Below, one piece after another: positions 9,177 through 17,419 of a DNA stretch of 64,000 bases (its first letter is position 1; each line of letters opens with the position of its first letter). The stretch lies in assembly GCF_020251205.1 (NCBI RefSeq), contig NZ_JAIWYX010000002.1, positions 62,001 through 126,000 on the forward strand. Direction: 5' to 3'. The DNA is from Arthrobacter sp. M4. GTDB taxonomy: Bacteria; Actinomycetota; Actinomycetes; Actinomycetales; Micrococcaceae. Both the position numbers and the translations under genes were made by a program. Under the pieces are notes generated by a model, which saw nothing but the letters and a program-made list of their open reading frames with translations, did not search any database and was not told the origin of the DNA.

Positions 9177-10421
9177 TCAGAGGAAGGCCGACAGGGACGG
9201 CTTGACCGCGGCCACGATCGGCGAGTCGACCTCGAGGAAGGCCTCCAGGTTCTGCCGGTCGAACTGCCCGGTGGTCACCAGCTCGAACAGGGTGCGCGTG
9301 TGCTCCGGCTCAATCTGGACGGCGGCCTGCGCCAGCTGCTCGATGAGGCGCGAGTTGTCGTCCTTCTCCTTCATCGCGTAGAGCAGCGAGCCGGAGACCT
9401 CGTTCTGGGTCAGGCCCGAGATCTGCGCGGCGAGGTCGGTGACCGTGCCCGCGGACTTGAGGGTCGCGTAGCAGTTCGGCTTGGGCACATTGACGCGGTT
9501 GTGTGCCGGGCCGCCCGAGTTCGATGCGAGGTCTTCGGCGATAACCGCCACGAGCTGGGTGGTGAACATGGTGTCGCCGGTGAAGGCCTCGATCGCCTCG
9601 TTGAGCAGCGAGGTGTCGCGGCCGCCGATCTGGACCGGGGTCGCCAGGTGGCTTGCCAGCTCCTGGCGGTCGACGCGGTTCAGCCACCGGGAGAGGTGGT
9701 CGATGGTGCGCGGCGTGGTGAGCTGGTTCATCTCCTCGCCGCCGTCGAACAGCTCGGCCATGGTGACGTTGCCGTCGTCATCGTCGTCATCACGGCCGTC
9801 GGCCACGATGGAGTTCGGCGTCGACTTCTGGAAGATGAGTCCGGGGTGCTGGGTGAGGACTTTCTTCACCCAGGGGTTGAGCGCGTCTCCGAGGACGGAC
9901 ATGAGGGTTGTCGCATCGGGCTCGACGTGGAAGATCGCGAAGCGCGACAGCGAGGCCTCGTCGAGAGTCGTGACGTTGCCCTTGTCGTTGCCCGCCACGA
10001 TGAGGCGCACGTTCTCCGGCAGTTCGATGTGGCCCATGCGCCGCAGGGTCACCAGGGTGAGCGCGCCGGAGGTCACGTCGGAGGTCGTGCGGTTGATCTC
10101 GTCGAGGAAGAGGATCGGCCACTCGCGCGGGTTCTCCAGCGCGTAGTCGATGCACTCCTGAATGACCTGGTGCGGGTAAAAGACCTGCTTGTAGGACTGC
10201 GTCCCGTCGGTCTTCTCGTAGGGCACCAGGCGCGCGCCGGTGAGGTCGGCCTTGTCGGCGAGCTGGTTGCAGGGCAGGACGAAGGCTTTGGTGCCCATCG
10301 AGTAGGCGAGGGCCTCGACGAAGGAGGACTTGCCGATGCCGGGCTCGCCCATGAGCGCGGGCGTGGCCCCGACCTCGAGGGACTGCTGGATCAGAGTCGT
10401 CAGGGTGTCGTTGAACTTCAT
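9177..10421 (-). CDS. MoxR-family AAA+ ATPase, 414 aa
   Basis: A single AAA+ domain: Walker A MGEPGIGKSS (about residue 23), Walker B ILFLDEINRT (about 95), sensor 1 VAGNDKGN and the arginine-finger region LSRFAIF. This is the MoxR arrangement, whose members act as chaperones with VWA partners; the VWA gene is next. The start MKFNDTLTTL at 10421 is preferred because the upstream frame is low-complexity; its ribosome site (AGAAAGAC) is weak. Near residue 235 a run of Asp and Asn residues looks like an exposed loop. The client is unknown. Confidence 0.88.
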   Translation of the reverse strand: MKFNDTLTTLIQQSLEVGATPALMGEPGIGKSSFVEALAYSMGTKAFVLPCNQLADKADLTGARLVPYEKTDGTQSYKQVFYPHQVIQECIDYALENPREWPILFLDEINRTTSDVTSGALTLVTLRRMGHIELPENVRLIVAGNDKGNVTTLDEASLSRFAIFHVEPDATTLMSVLGDALNPWVKKVLTQHPGLIFQKSTPNSIVADGRDDDDDDGNVTMAELFDGGEEMNQLTTPRTIDHLSRWLNRVDRQELASHLATPVQIGGRDTSLLNEAIEAFTGDTMFTTQLVAVIAEDLASNSGGPAHNRVNVPKPNCYATLKSAGTVTDLAAQISGLTQNEVSGSLLYAMKEKDDNSRLIEQLAQAAVQIEPEHTRTLFELVTTGQFDRQNLEAFLEVDSPIVAAVKPSLSAFL

Positions 10422-10642
10422 GGGAATGTCTTTCTGGTCGTGGGTGAGCTGTGAGCAGGTGAGACGGGAGACGGACCCACGGCAGGGCGGAGCGCCGTAC
10501 GGGACATGTCGGAAGCAGGGCCACAAGGCCCGGTGACGGGGGCGGTCGGGCTCAGAAGCCCACCGCCTCCCCATCCCCGATCGGGCTCCGCCCGATCCAG
10601 TCTTTGTTCCACCGCCAAACCGATGGGCAACCCCCCAAAGGT

Positions 10643-11674
10643 TCACCCCGCCTCGGCGGAGGCTTCCCGTGCCGCCACCAGGGCAGCGGCACGGTCCAGC
10701 AGGAACGGCCTGCCGTTGCGCATCTGGGCGTGCTTGGGCCGAGGCTCGATCACCGCCAGCGAGGTCTTGTACAGCAGCCAGGCCTCGTCACCGGAGGAGA
10801 ACTGCGCGCCGAAGGACCGGTAGGTGCGCAACGGCAGCTGCATGCCGGTGTAGAGGACACCCAGGACGGAGAACTCCCAGCGGGAGCGGTCGTTGTCGAA
10901 GTCCTCGGGCGTCTTCAGCCGGTCGCGGGAGCCGGCGAGTGTCTGCTCGACGATGGCCTCGGCGTACGGGATGTCGGGCATTTCGCCGTCGGTGCCGACT
11001 GCGTTCGAGGGGATGCTGATGCTCGGCTTGGCCCTGGCGGCGAGGTCTGCATACAGGTCCGCCACCGAAGAGAACCGGTCGGAGGCTGGTCGCGCTGCAA
11101 CGTGTTCGACGATCCGCTGCGGCACCGGGTTGCGGGTGAACGTGCACCAATGGTCCAGGAGGATCTCGTACCAGCCGTGCTCCTCGCGCAGGACGCGCTT
11201 GTCGGCGGCGATCGGGAAGTCGTGGAGGTTGGCAGGCAGCGGGGCGACCAGGTGGAAGCCCCGACCCGACATCGACAGCTCCGAGTACAGGATTCCGGGC
11301 AGGCGCAGGATGTCTGCGGCCACGTCCGGCGGGCAACCGGGCTCGACGTCGATCACGATCAGACCGTCGGAGGGGGCCTGCAGGTAGAAGGCAGTGTTCG
11401 CCGCGTTCGGCAGTGTGTCGGCCAGCTGGTCGAGGGTGAGCAGGCAGGTCGCGTCCAGGGCGAAAGCTCCGCGCAGGGGGCCTGCGTGGCGGCAGCCCGG
11501 ATTGCAGCCGTCGAGCAGGTGCCGCACATCGATCGGTGCCTTGCGGCCGGAGTCCTCGTCGTCGAGCTCGCCGAGCCGGCCGGAGATGGTCCAGCGGCAG
11601 GCGGTCGCCAGGGCGCGAATCGCGGGGTTGTCATAGAAGCTGGGGAAGATCGCGCGGGGATCGACGGCGGTCAC
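10643..11674 (-). CDS. Primase-polymerase (AEP/PrimPol-like) protein, 343 aa
   Basis: Motifs fit the archaeo-eukaryotic primase superfamily used by plasmids and phages: VIDVEPG (motif I, metal-binding acids, about residue 110), SGRGFHLV (motif II, the Ser-x-His element) and CTFTRNP (motif III position). The start is a GTG at 11674 with GAAGG eight bases before it. Past the catalytic core the protein has a helical tail with no helicase domain, so it would need a separate helicase; the SF3 helicase at 37426-39267 is the obvious partner. The match is by motif order only, and full identity would need a profile search. Confidence 0.72.
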   Translation of the reverse strand: MTAVDPRAIFPSFYDNPAIRALATACRWTISGRLGELDDEDSGRKAPIDVRHLLDGCNPGCRHAGPLRGAFALDATCLLTLDQLADTLPNAANTAFYLQAPSDGLIVIDVEPGCPPDVAADILRLPGILYSELSMSGRGFHLVAPLPANLHDFPIAADKRVLREEHGWYEILLDHWCTFTRNPVPQRIVEHVAARPASDRFSSVADLYADLAARAKPSISIPSNAVGTDGEMPDIPYAEAIVEQTLAGSRDRLKTPEDFDNDRSRWEFSVLGVLYTGMQLPLRTYRSFGAQFSSGDEAWLLYKTSLAVIEPRPKHAQMRNGRPFLLDRAAALVAAREASAEAG

Positions 11675-11706
11675 ATCAATGCCTTCTTGTCGGGAGCGGA
11701 TGAAAA

Positions 11707-11780
11707 CAGGGCCGGGTTGCACTCCGGCCCTGAAAGACGAGACCCCCGTACGGCATGGATGCCTGCACGGGGGTCTCGTC
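11707..11780 (-). terminator. Tandem terminator hairpins after the 317-aa gene
   Basis: Two hairpins in a row: GACGAGACCCCCGT (11736-11749) with its perfect complement at 11767-11780, then CAGGGCCGG (11707-11715) with 11724-11732. Both lie past the stop of the leftward gene at 11812 and before the GTG start at 11674. Confidence 0.75.
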
Positions 11781-11811
11781 TGGGGGTTCGGTCGGTCGGA
11801 TCGGCCTTGGA

Positions 11812-12765
11812 TCAGCCCTGGTAGGTGATGCCGGCCTGCTGGGCATCGCCGGAGCCGCCCCACGGGCCCTGGCCGGCGGGAGCACCCACGGCCGAACCCG
11901 AGTTCTTCAACTCGGCGTTCTCACGCTCGAGGCGGGCGAGCTTCTGCTCGGGCGTCTCCTGCTGCGGCTGTTCCGCGACCGGGGCGGCAACCGGAGCCAC
12001 GGCAGGGGCCGCCTGCGGGGTCGCCCCGACCGGTTCGGTCAGGACCTGCGCGTGGGCCTGGGCCGGGACCGGAGCCGCGACTGAAGCCGCGACGGCGGGC
12101 TGCGGGGCCGGGAAGGACAAGCCGTCCTCGACCTCGGTGGCGACCGGCTCCTCGCCGTTGCCGACGGCGGAGCCCGAGCCCGGCTGGGCCTGGACCGCGC
12201 GAGGCGGGGCGTTGAAGACGATGCCGCGGGCCGCGAGCTCCCCGCTGGCGACGCCACCGGCGTTGTAGTAGCGCGGGGTCTCGTGCACAATCACCTGGTC
12301 GAGCGACAGGCCGCGGTTGGCGAAGTTCTTCGGCTTGTAGACGCGCAGCACGAGCGTCACGTCCAGTCCCTGTGCCAGCTCCTGGCCGGAGGTGTCCTGG
12401 TCGTAGGTGCCATCACCCTTCTCGGACGGGATCGCGATGATCGGCAGGTTCGTGCCCTTGGAGTCGATCGAGTAGTTCGCGCCCGAGGCTGGGTTCTTCT
12501 TCGAGGTGTAGCGGCGCTCGGAGACGAACTGCTCCTCGACCGTGGGGTTCGCCGGGTCGGCGAACTGCACCTCGGCCTCGGTGATCGTCGCCGTGGTGTG
12601 CGGCTTGCCCACGGGGCTCATGCCGTTCTGGACCTTGCGCTGGTCGCTGGCGGCGAGGGCAGCACCCTCGATGAGGCTGGTCAGCCGGGCGAAGGCGAGC
12701 TTGCCGCGGATGAAGACGCTGGTGCCCTCGGTGAGCTGGTTGGCGGAGATGGAGTAGTTGGCCAT
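11812..12765 (-). CDS. Unknown protein with disordered Ala/Pro tail, 317 aa
   Basis: Residues 1-185 look folded (beta-rich, with a YTSKKNP segment); residues 185-285 are Ala/Pro/Gln-rich and probably disordered, followed by a short coiled-coil-like stretch (KLARLERENAELK) and a Gly-rich end. The plan, a folded core with a long flexible tail, recalls phage single-strand-binding or scaffold-type proteins, but no motif proves it. AGAAGGA precedes the ATG. It is divergent from the LysM gene across a 171-base promoter region and is the head of the PrimPol-MoxR-VWA block. Confidence 0.75.
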   Translation of the reverse strand: MANYSISANQLTEGTSVFIRGKLAFARLTSLIEGAALAASDQRKVQNGMSPVGKPHTTATITEAEVQFADPANPTVEEQFVSERRYTSKKNPASGANYSIDSKGTNLPIIAIPSEKGDGTYDQDTSGQELAQGLDVTLVLRVYKPKNFANRGLSLDQVIVHETPRYYNAGGVASGELAARGIVFNAPPRAVQAQPGSGSAVGNGEEPVATEVEDGLSFPAPQPAVAASVAAPVPAQAHAQVLTEPVGATPQAAPAVAPVAAPVAEQPQQETPEQKLARLERENAELKNSGSAVGAPAGQGPWGGSGDAQQAGITYQG

Positions 12766-12848
12766 GGTGGTGGGTTCCTTCTGTTGAGTGATTCGGTGGT
12801 TCGTGGCGGCCCGTCGGATTGGTCTGTGACTCGTCTATCCCTTCTCCT

Positions 12849-12904
12849 ATTCTATCAAGATGCACTGGACTACGAGTAGAATGTGCATGAGGACTCGAAT
12901 GGTC
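12849..12904. promoter_or_regulatory. Divergent promoter region with operator motifs
   Basis: TAGAAT -10 hexamers occur in both directions: 12877-12882 for the rightward LysM gene and 12854-12849 for the leftward 317-aa gene. ATGCAC and GTGCAT form an inverted repeat across this region, and TCGAATGGTC (12895-12904), an element-wide motif, sits just downstream. No clear -35 matches were found. Confidence 0.5.
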
Positions 12905-12940
12905 GCAAATAGTGAGCTGGATAGAGAGGGACAGGGATGA
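12899..12940 (+). CDS. Possible 13-aa leader peptide before the LysM gene
   Basis: ATG at 12899, preceded by GAGGA, opens MVANSELDREGQG and stops at a TGA that overlaps the LysM start as ATGA. Three other genes here show the same arrangement, which suggests coupled translation. The ORF is short enough to arise by chance. Confidence 0.35.
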   Translation: MVANSELDREGQG

Positions 12941-13494
12941 CGGATACGATGCACAGGCCCGAGGAGAAGGTCGCTGATGCGGCTCCCCCGGCCCGGGTGG
13001 CGGTGCAGCGGCGGGACCGGCTTGGGCCCCTGGGCTATGGCGGTGGACCGGTGCTGGCGGCCGGGATCATGGCCGGTGGCGCGCTGCTGTTCGCCGGCTG
13101 GGGCGCAACGCAGCTCCTCACTGCTGACCGGAGCCCGGCGAGCGATGCGGCGGCAGCTTCCCAGCACGAGGAGGGCACCGTGACGGTGACCTTGCCGGAC
13201 CGGGACCGCAACGGGGTCCCGGACGCCTTCGAGGCCAAGGCCGGTAACGGCAGCTCTGCGGACGGCCAGGGTTTGGGCACCTCGGCGTCGGGCAAGGGCG
13301 ACGAGGACAAGCCGGCGCAGGTCCCCGAGCCGAAGCCACAGCCGCGGGTGTACGTGATCCAGTGGGGTGACACCCTCACGGAGATCTCGGCGGGAACCGG
13401 AGTGCCGATCGGGGCCCTGGTCGAGAAGAACCGGATCCAGGATCCGAATCTCATCTATGCCGGGGCCTCGCTGCTCATCCCGCCCACGGCGTGA
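12937..13494 (+). CDS. LysM-domain membrane-anchored protein, 185 aa
   Basis: A short cytoplasmic N-terminus, one membrane segment (about residues 37-60, VLAAGIMAGGALLFAGWGA), a polar linker with a thrombospondin-type-3-like DRDRNGVPDAFE segment, then one LysM domain at the C-terminus (about 138-184, YVIQWGDTLTEIS to LIPP). LysM binds peptidoglycan, so the protein should span from membrane to wall. GAGGGACAG precedes the ATG. It is the only rightward gene in the first 18 kb and ends at a strong hairpin. Confidence 0.88.
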   Translation: MTDTMHRPEEKVADAAPPARVAVQRRDRLGPLGYGGGPVLAAGIMAGGALLFAGWGATQLLTADRSPASDAAAASQHEEGTVTVTLPDRDRNGVPDAFEAKAGNGSSADGQGLGTSASGKGDEDKPAQVPEPKPQPRVYVIQWGDTLTEISAGTGVPIGALVEKNRIQDPNLIYAGASLLIPPTA

Positions 13495-13506
13495 GAACAG
13501 GCCTGG

Positions 13507-13543
13507 GGCCCGGACTGCGCCGACCTTCAGCGCAGTCCGGGCC
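13507..13543. terminator. Bidirectional terminator
   Basis: GGCCCGGACTGCGC (13507-13520) pairs perfectly with 13530-13543 around a 9-base loop, between the convergent LysM gene and the leftward gene ending at 13565. Confidence 0.75.
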
Positions 13544-13564
13544 TCTTGCTGTGTCCGGAAACGG

Positions 13565-13906
13565 TCAGTCGGCGGGTCCTTCAAGCATCTGCTGCAGCGA
13601 TCGCAGCCGCGCCAGCTCGGCCTGCATGCGGGCGACGTCGTCCGGCGCGTAGTCCTGGGGGTAGTCGAGCTTGTACTCGGCGAGCAGCTCGATCTTGGCG
13701 GCGAGGAGGTCCGGCACGCCGAGTTCATCGATCAGGGCCCGGGTGAAGGCACGGAACGCGTCCTCGTGGGTGATCGCCGCGCCCTGGGCCCAGCCGAGGG
13801 CTGCGAGGGCGGACTCCCCGTCCTCATGGGTGAGGCCCCGGGAGGTGACGACAGCGGCTGCGGCCTTCTCGGTGAGGCTTGCCATCGTTCCGGTCGGGTC
13901 AGTCAT
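13565..13906 (-). CDS. Unknown helical protein, 113 aa
   Basis: Start ATG at 13906 overlaps the upstream stop by 8 bases, implying coupled translation; a second ATG six bases upstream is an alternative. The protein is helical and Ala/Leu-rich with an acidic segment and a C-terminal coiled-coil-like stretch (ARMQAELARLRSLQQML). No family recognised. Confidence 0.7.
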   Translation of the reverse strand: MTDPTGTMASLTEKAAAAVVTSRGLTHEDGESALAALGWAQGAAITHEDAFRAFTRALIDELGVPDLLAAKIELLAEYKLDYPQDYAPDDVARMQAELARLRSLQQMLEGPAD

Positions 13907-14201
13907 CGGCACCGCCGCCTTGCCCTGCGGCGCTGTCGCCGGCCGGGGGCGTCGGGGTCTGGATGTCCAGCCAGATCTGCATGGCCTCCAGGACGTTCGA
14001 GACCCCGTCGCCTTCGTCGAGCGTGATCAGCTCCGTCCATCCCGACTGCGTGAGCGTCGAGACGGCGAACTCTTCCCTGGCCGCAGTCACCTGGTAGAGC
14101 CCGGAGCCGGCGATTTCGTAGATGGTCCGGCCGTGCCGGGCGGAGCCTTCGGCCCGTTCGTACTTGACGGGCAGCTGGGCTGCGCGGAGAGGGACGGTCA
14201 T
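13899..14201 (-). CDS. Unknown protein, 100 aa
   Basis: ACAGGAG precedes the ATG. A predicted beta-rich small domain is followed by a Gly/Asp-rich tail. The stop overlaps the next gene, so the two form an operon. No family recognised. Confidence 0.7.
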   Translation of the reverse strand: MTVPLRAAQLPVKYERAEGSARHGRTIYEIAGSGLYQVTAAREEFAVSTLTQSGWTELITLDEGDGVSNVLEAMQIWLDIQTPTPPAGDSAAGQGGGADD

Positions 14202-14300
14202 GGGCTACTCCTGTGGGTCGTGGCTCTCAAGAACAGACGATTCGGTAACGGCGGCCGCGCCGCGCACCGCGCGGCTGCGACCACCACGGAACGACCCCCG

Positions 14301-14320
14301 GGACCGGCGTGAGCCGGTCC
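14301..14320 (-). terminator. Terminator-like hairpin
   Basis: GGACCGGC-GTGA-GCCGGTCC in the 216-base gap between the gene ending at 14418 and the one starting at 14201. Confidence 0.5.
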
Positions 14321-14417
14321 ACGGTCTTTCCACCGGTTCCCCAGGGAAGCAAAAGACCCCGCCTCGGCCGAAGCCGGGCGAGGTCGATCGAGCGCCGGAA
14401 GAAGTGCTGCGCCGCGC

Positions 14418-14945
14418 TCAGGCGGCGTCGGTGTCGGCCTCACCGGGGTCCTCGGCAGCGTCGTGCTTGTCAAACAGGAAACCCCGGGCCTGGCCGCTGG
14501 CCATCATGTCTCCGAGGTGCGCCAGGAGCACCGCGCGCTGCGTGGTCCGGCGGTCCTCCAGCGGGTCGTAGTCGCGCAGGGCATCCAGGTTGACCACCCA
14601 GCCGTTCTCACGTTCGACGGCTTCCTCAAGTTCGGAGCCAGCGGCGACGGTCATACCGGTGAAGTCGTGGTCGAACTCGGGTGTGACGTCGAGCCGCTGT
14701 GCCGGGTCGTCGATGTAAAGCGTGTCGCCGAACAGCAGCCCGCCGGAGCGGTCGAAGGCGGTGAGAAAGACGCGGTCGGCGCGGGAGGTGTTCTCGACAT
14801 GCACGGCGGCCACGGCGTCGTTGGCGAGAAAGTCCGTCTGGCTCAGACGGGCATAGGTGCGTGAGCGGGCTTCGTAGCACCACATGATCGACCGGGCCTC
14901 GTCGAATCCGCGGAACTCGTCGGAGGGGGGCTGCATATCGACCAT
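14418..14945 (-). CDS. Unknown acidic protein controlled by the XRE operator, 175 aa
   Basis: ATG at 14945 follows GAAGGAG. The protein is soluble and acidic with an Asp/Glu-rich C-terminus; no family recognised. Its upstream region carries one of three AGTGGAA-N4-TTCCACT operators (15036-15055), 91 bases before the start, which places it in the regulon of the XRE gene next door. Confidence 0.75.
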   Translation of the reverse strand: MVDMQPPSDEFRGFDEARSIMWCYEARSRTYARLSQTDFLANDAVAAVHVENTSRADRVFLTAFDRSGGLLFGDTLYIDDPAQRLDVTPEFDHDFTGMTVAAGSELEEAVERENGWVVNLDALRDYDPLEDRRTTQRAVLLAHLGDMMASGQARGFLFDKHDAAEDPGEADTDAA

Positions 14946-15035
14946 CTGATGCTCCTTCACGGGCGTGATCACCTTAGTCCGGCGGGACATCACGATGTAC
15001 GGAATCGCCGGGCTGTGGTTCCCATCCTGCCATAG

Positions 15036-15055
15036 GAGTGGAAAAGATTCCACTC
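15036..15055. promoter_or_regulatory. XRE-module operator, copy 1
   Basis: GAGTGGAA-AAGA-TTCCACTC, a perfect 8-bp inverted repeat. On the leftward strand it is followed directly by a -10-like CCTATG at the spacing seen in the other two copies. Confidence 0.7.
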
Positions 15056-15114
15056 AAATACCAAACGCCGGCGCGAGGAAGACATCCGCAGGGTGGTGGG
15101 ACCCCGCGGCGGGA

Positions 15115-15522
15115 TCAGTCTTGAGCGGAATCAGGGCTCTTGGGCGGGTCGTCGAGCTGCTCGCTCTTGCGCGCCAGCTCCACAATGGCCCGGATGCTGG
15201 CCAGTGCGCCGTCGCTGAGCCCGTGCACACGCAGGGCGATGGTACGCTCCTGCGGGGTCAGCTCCTGCTCGGTGGCGCTGTCTGGCTCGTTCTCCTCCAG
15301 GAAGTAGGACAGGGGGACGTCGAAGGCGTCGGCCAGGGCTCGGAGGTGCTGCAGGCGGGGATTGTGGGCCTCCCCCTTGCGCAGTTGCTGCAGGTAGCTG
15401 AGCGACATCGAGGAGATGCCGCGCTGCTCCATTCTCTGGACGATTTCCTGCAGGGTGACGGGGCGACCGTGTGGTCCCGCCGTCTCCGCGAACAAGCGTT
15501 CTAGTCGCTGGGCGATGGTCAC
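15115..15522 (-). CDS. XRE-family helix-turn-helix regulator, 135 aa
   Basis: Residues 5-80 form a Cro/CI-type HTH: QEIVQRMEQRG, SMSLSYLQQLRKGE (recognition helix) and LRALADAFDVPLSYFLEE, the usual XRE ending. The C-terminal half is helical and may dimerise. The start is a GTG at 15522 with GGAGG eight bases upstream. Regulators of this form often work with ImmA/IrrE proteases, one of which lies four genes away. A near-perfect copy of the shared operator lies 76 bases upstream, so it probably regulates itself. Confidence 0.88.
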   Translation of the reverse strand: MTIAQRLERLFAETAGPHGRPVTLQEIVQRMEQRGISSMSLSYLQQLRKGEAHNPRLQHLRALADAFDVPLSYFLEENEPDSATEQELTPQERTIALRVHGLSDGALASIRAIVELARKSEQLDDPPKSPDSAQD

Positions 15523-15597
15523 GGAGCTGGATCCTCCTCGTGATTTCAGACATGAAGTCATCGAGGCGAACGGTGCACGCGACGACACCTTCATACT

Positions 15598-15615
15598 AGT
15601 GGAAGATCTTCCAAT
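15598..15615. promoter_or_regulatory. XRE-module operator, copy 2 (autoregulatory)
   Basis: AGTGGAA-GATC-TTCCAAT, one mismatch in the outer arm, with TAGTAT directly after it on the leftward strand as a likely -10 for the XRE gene. Confidence 0.7.
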
Positions 15616-15662
15616 GCGGTGGCATCGGCATATTTCCGGTTGCGCCGGAGCAGCGGGCAGTC

Positions 15663-16301
15663 CTAGCCGGCGGTGGGCATGTAGGCACTGGCTCCGAGCA
15701 TCACGGCGGCCGCCAGGCCGGATCCGAGTGCGAGCTCGAGGCGTGTGTGGTGCTTTAGCTTCAGTCGGGCGAAGGCGACCACGGGCAGCAGGGTTGGGAG
15801 GGCGAGCAGCCACCAGGGCGAGAGCCGCATCGCCGCGAGGACGACGAGGGAGGTGAAGCAGAACGCGTGCATGGAGACTTTTGGTCCCAGGAGGGTCACT
15901 CCCCCGGCAAGGACGAGCCCGGCGACCATCGTCGGCAGGATCCACAGCAGCGGGCGCGGTGCGTCCAGCAGCATCGCTGTTGCCATGCCTCCAAGCACAG
16001 ACGCCACGCAGACCAGGAAGACCCACCAGCGCTGATCGCGCCGGGTGACGTGTCGATCGGTGAGCTGCTCGCGCCGCACGGCGACATGGATGGTTGCTGT
16101 CGGGATCACTGCGCAGAAAGAGCCGATCAGGATGCCCCATCCGAGACCAACCCATATATGCGGGTGACCTGTGACGCCGCAGAGGACGCAGATGAGGAAC
16201 ACGGACACAGCGGGCGCGAACACGTCACTGAGGATCCGGGCGGCCCGGGTCGCAGGATCGCCGGTCGCGGGGATGCGGATTTTCGTCCCGTTCCCGGTCA
16301 T
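15663..16301 (-). CDS. PAP2-like membrane protein, 212 aa
   Basis: About six hydrophobic segments between residues 25 and 205. The end (ARLKLKHHTRLELALGSGLAAA) recalls the final helices of lipid-phosphatase (PAP2) proteins, but the full PAP2 catalytic motifs are not clear, so enzyme activity is uncertain. The ATG (16301) overlaps the upstream stop as ATGA, so it is translated from the protease and MAB_1171c operon. A role in handling a lipid-like substrate or signal is inferred from context only. Confidence 0.75.
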   Translation of the reverse strand: MTGNGTKIRIPATGDPATRAARILSDVFAPAVSVFLICVLCGVTGHPHIWVGLGWGILIGSFCAVIPTATIHVAVRREQLTDRHVTRRDQRWWVFLVCVASVLGGMATAMLLDAPRPLLWILPTMVAGLVLAGGVTLLGPKVSMHAFCFTSLVVLAAMRLSPWWLLALPTLLPVVAFARLKLKHHTRLELALGSGLAAAVMLGASAYMPTAG

Positions 16302-17419
16302 CGCCCGCCCGTCCCATTCATGGCACTCATCGCTACTCGGATCTCGTAGAGGCTCTGCACAGAGGCGGCCAGGGTTTCGTCGTCTTTCAGCTTGAGCGTG
16401 CGGAGCCGGCTCAGGGCGAGTGTGAACCACCCGAGGCTGGGAACGGCGTTCTCGCCGCTGAGATGGCGCACCAGCCCCGCCGACAGGTGCGGATCCTCGG
16501 GGTGCTGCCGGTGCAGGGGTTCCAGTGCGGGGTCGTGGTCCTCGCGGATGAGTCTGAGCGCGTCGTGGGTTTCGATGGTGAGCCTTGAGAGCGTCATCAG
16601 CTGATCGAACCCCTGCCTGTCTTCGGGCGGAAGCTTTACGTCGGGGTGAAGAGTGGTGGTCGTTCGCCACAGAGGTACGACGACCTCGTGCGCGAGGCGG
16701 AGCGCGAGCCTCAACTGAGTTTCTATGCTGATGCGGCGGATGACCCCTGTTGCGAGTCCCAGGAAGAAGAAGCTGACAACGGTGACGAGGAGCTGTGTCC
16801 TCAGTTCAGTTCCGCCGGCGACCGGACTGCCAAAGAGGTCCAGGAGTGATGAGCCGATGAACAGGGCAGATCCGATGGCCCCCGTAAAGACGAATGCAAC
16901 CGGAAGGCGGGCGGAGAAGGGTTGGTTCTTCTGCGTCATGGTCCGCCAACAGCCGACGGCAACTACGGCAGTTGCCGCGGCAAATGCAGAGAGGTACAGG
17001 AAGTTGTAGGAGATCAGTGCCCAGGCCTGGCTGTGGGCAAGGGCGGCGTCGATGTCGACCCGGTCGTAGATCGTGCCGTCGGCATGGACGGGGATGAACC
17101 ACACCAGCACGGCCTCGCCCAGGGCGATGATCCCGGCGAACAGGTAGATGAACCGGGTTGCACGTCGTGAAAGCGGAGTCGCGCGGAACGTGAGGATGAG
17201 CAGCGCCACGGATACCTGGGCGGTCAGGATGGCAAGGCGCTTGAGGAGGTCGACGGCAGGTCCGTCGAAGGGGGGCTCCACGCCACGGCAGACCGTGGCC
17301 ACGAAGAGGGCGGCACAGGTGACCCTGAGAAGGTTAACCCGGCGTCGGCGTCCTTGATACAGGGCGGAGACGATGATGATCAGGCCCATGGTGATCCCGA
17401 CAATGATGATCTCAGTCAT
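16298..17419 (-). CDS. MAB_1171c-like seven-helix membrane protein, 373 aa
   Basis: Residues 1-235 contain seven hydrophobic segments; residues 240-373 are a soluble, helical cytoplasmic tail. This shape and the linkage to XRE and ImmA/IrrE genes match the actinobacterial MAB_1171c family (called putative transporters, function unknown). Its start overlaps the ImmA/IrrE stop by one base (TGATG) and its stop overlaps the PAP2-like start, so the three proteins are translated together. A sensor or receptor role is inference. Confidence 0.82.
   Translation of the reverse strand: MTEIIIVGITMGLIIIVSALYQGRRRRVNLLRVTCAALFVATVCRGVEPPFDGPAVDLLKRLAILTAQVSVALLILTFRATPLSRRATRFIYLFAGIIALGEAVLVWFIPVHADGTIYDRVDIDAALAHSQAWALISYNFLYLSAFAAATAVVAVGCWRTMTQKNQPFSARLPVAFVFTGAIGSALFIGSSLLDLFGSPVAGGTELRTQLLVTVVSFFFLGLATGVIRRISIETQLRLALRLAHEVVVPLWRTTTTLHPDVKLPPEDRQGFDQLMTLSRLTIETHDALRLIREDHDPALEPLHRQHPEDPHLSAGLVRHLSGENAVPSLGWFTLALSRLRTLKLKDDETLAASVQSLYEIRVAMSAMNGTGGR

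Noticed and set aside
5291..10421. MoxR/VWA/Clp genes as a known antiphage defence system
   Set aside because: No effector nuclease, toxin or sensor gene is adjacent, and the set does not match a defence system I can name.
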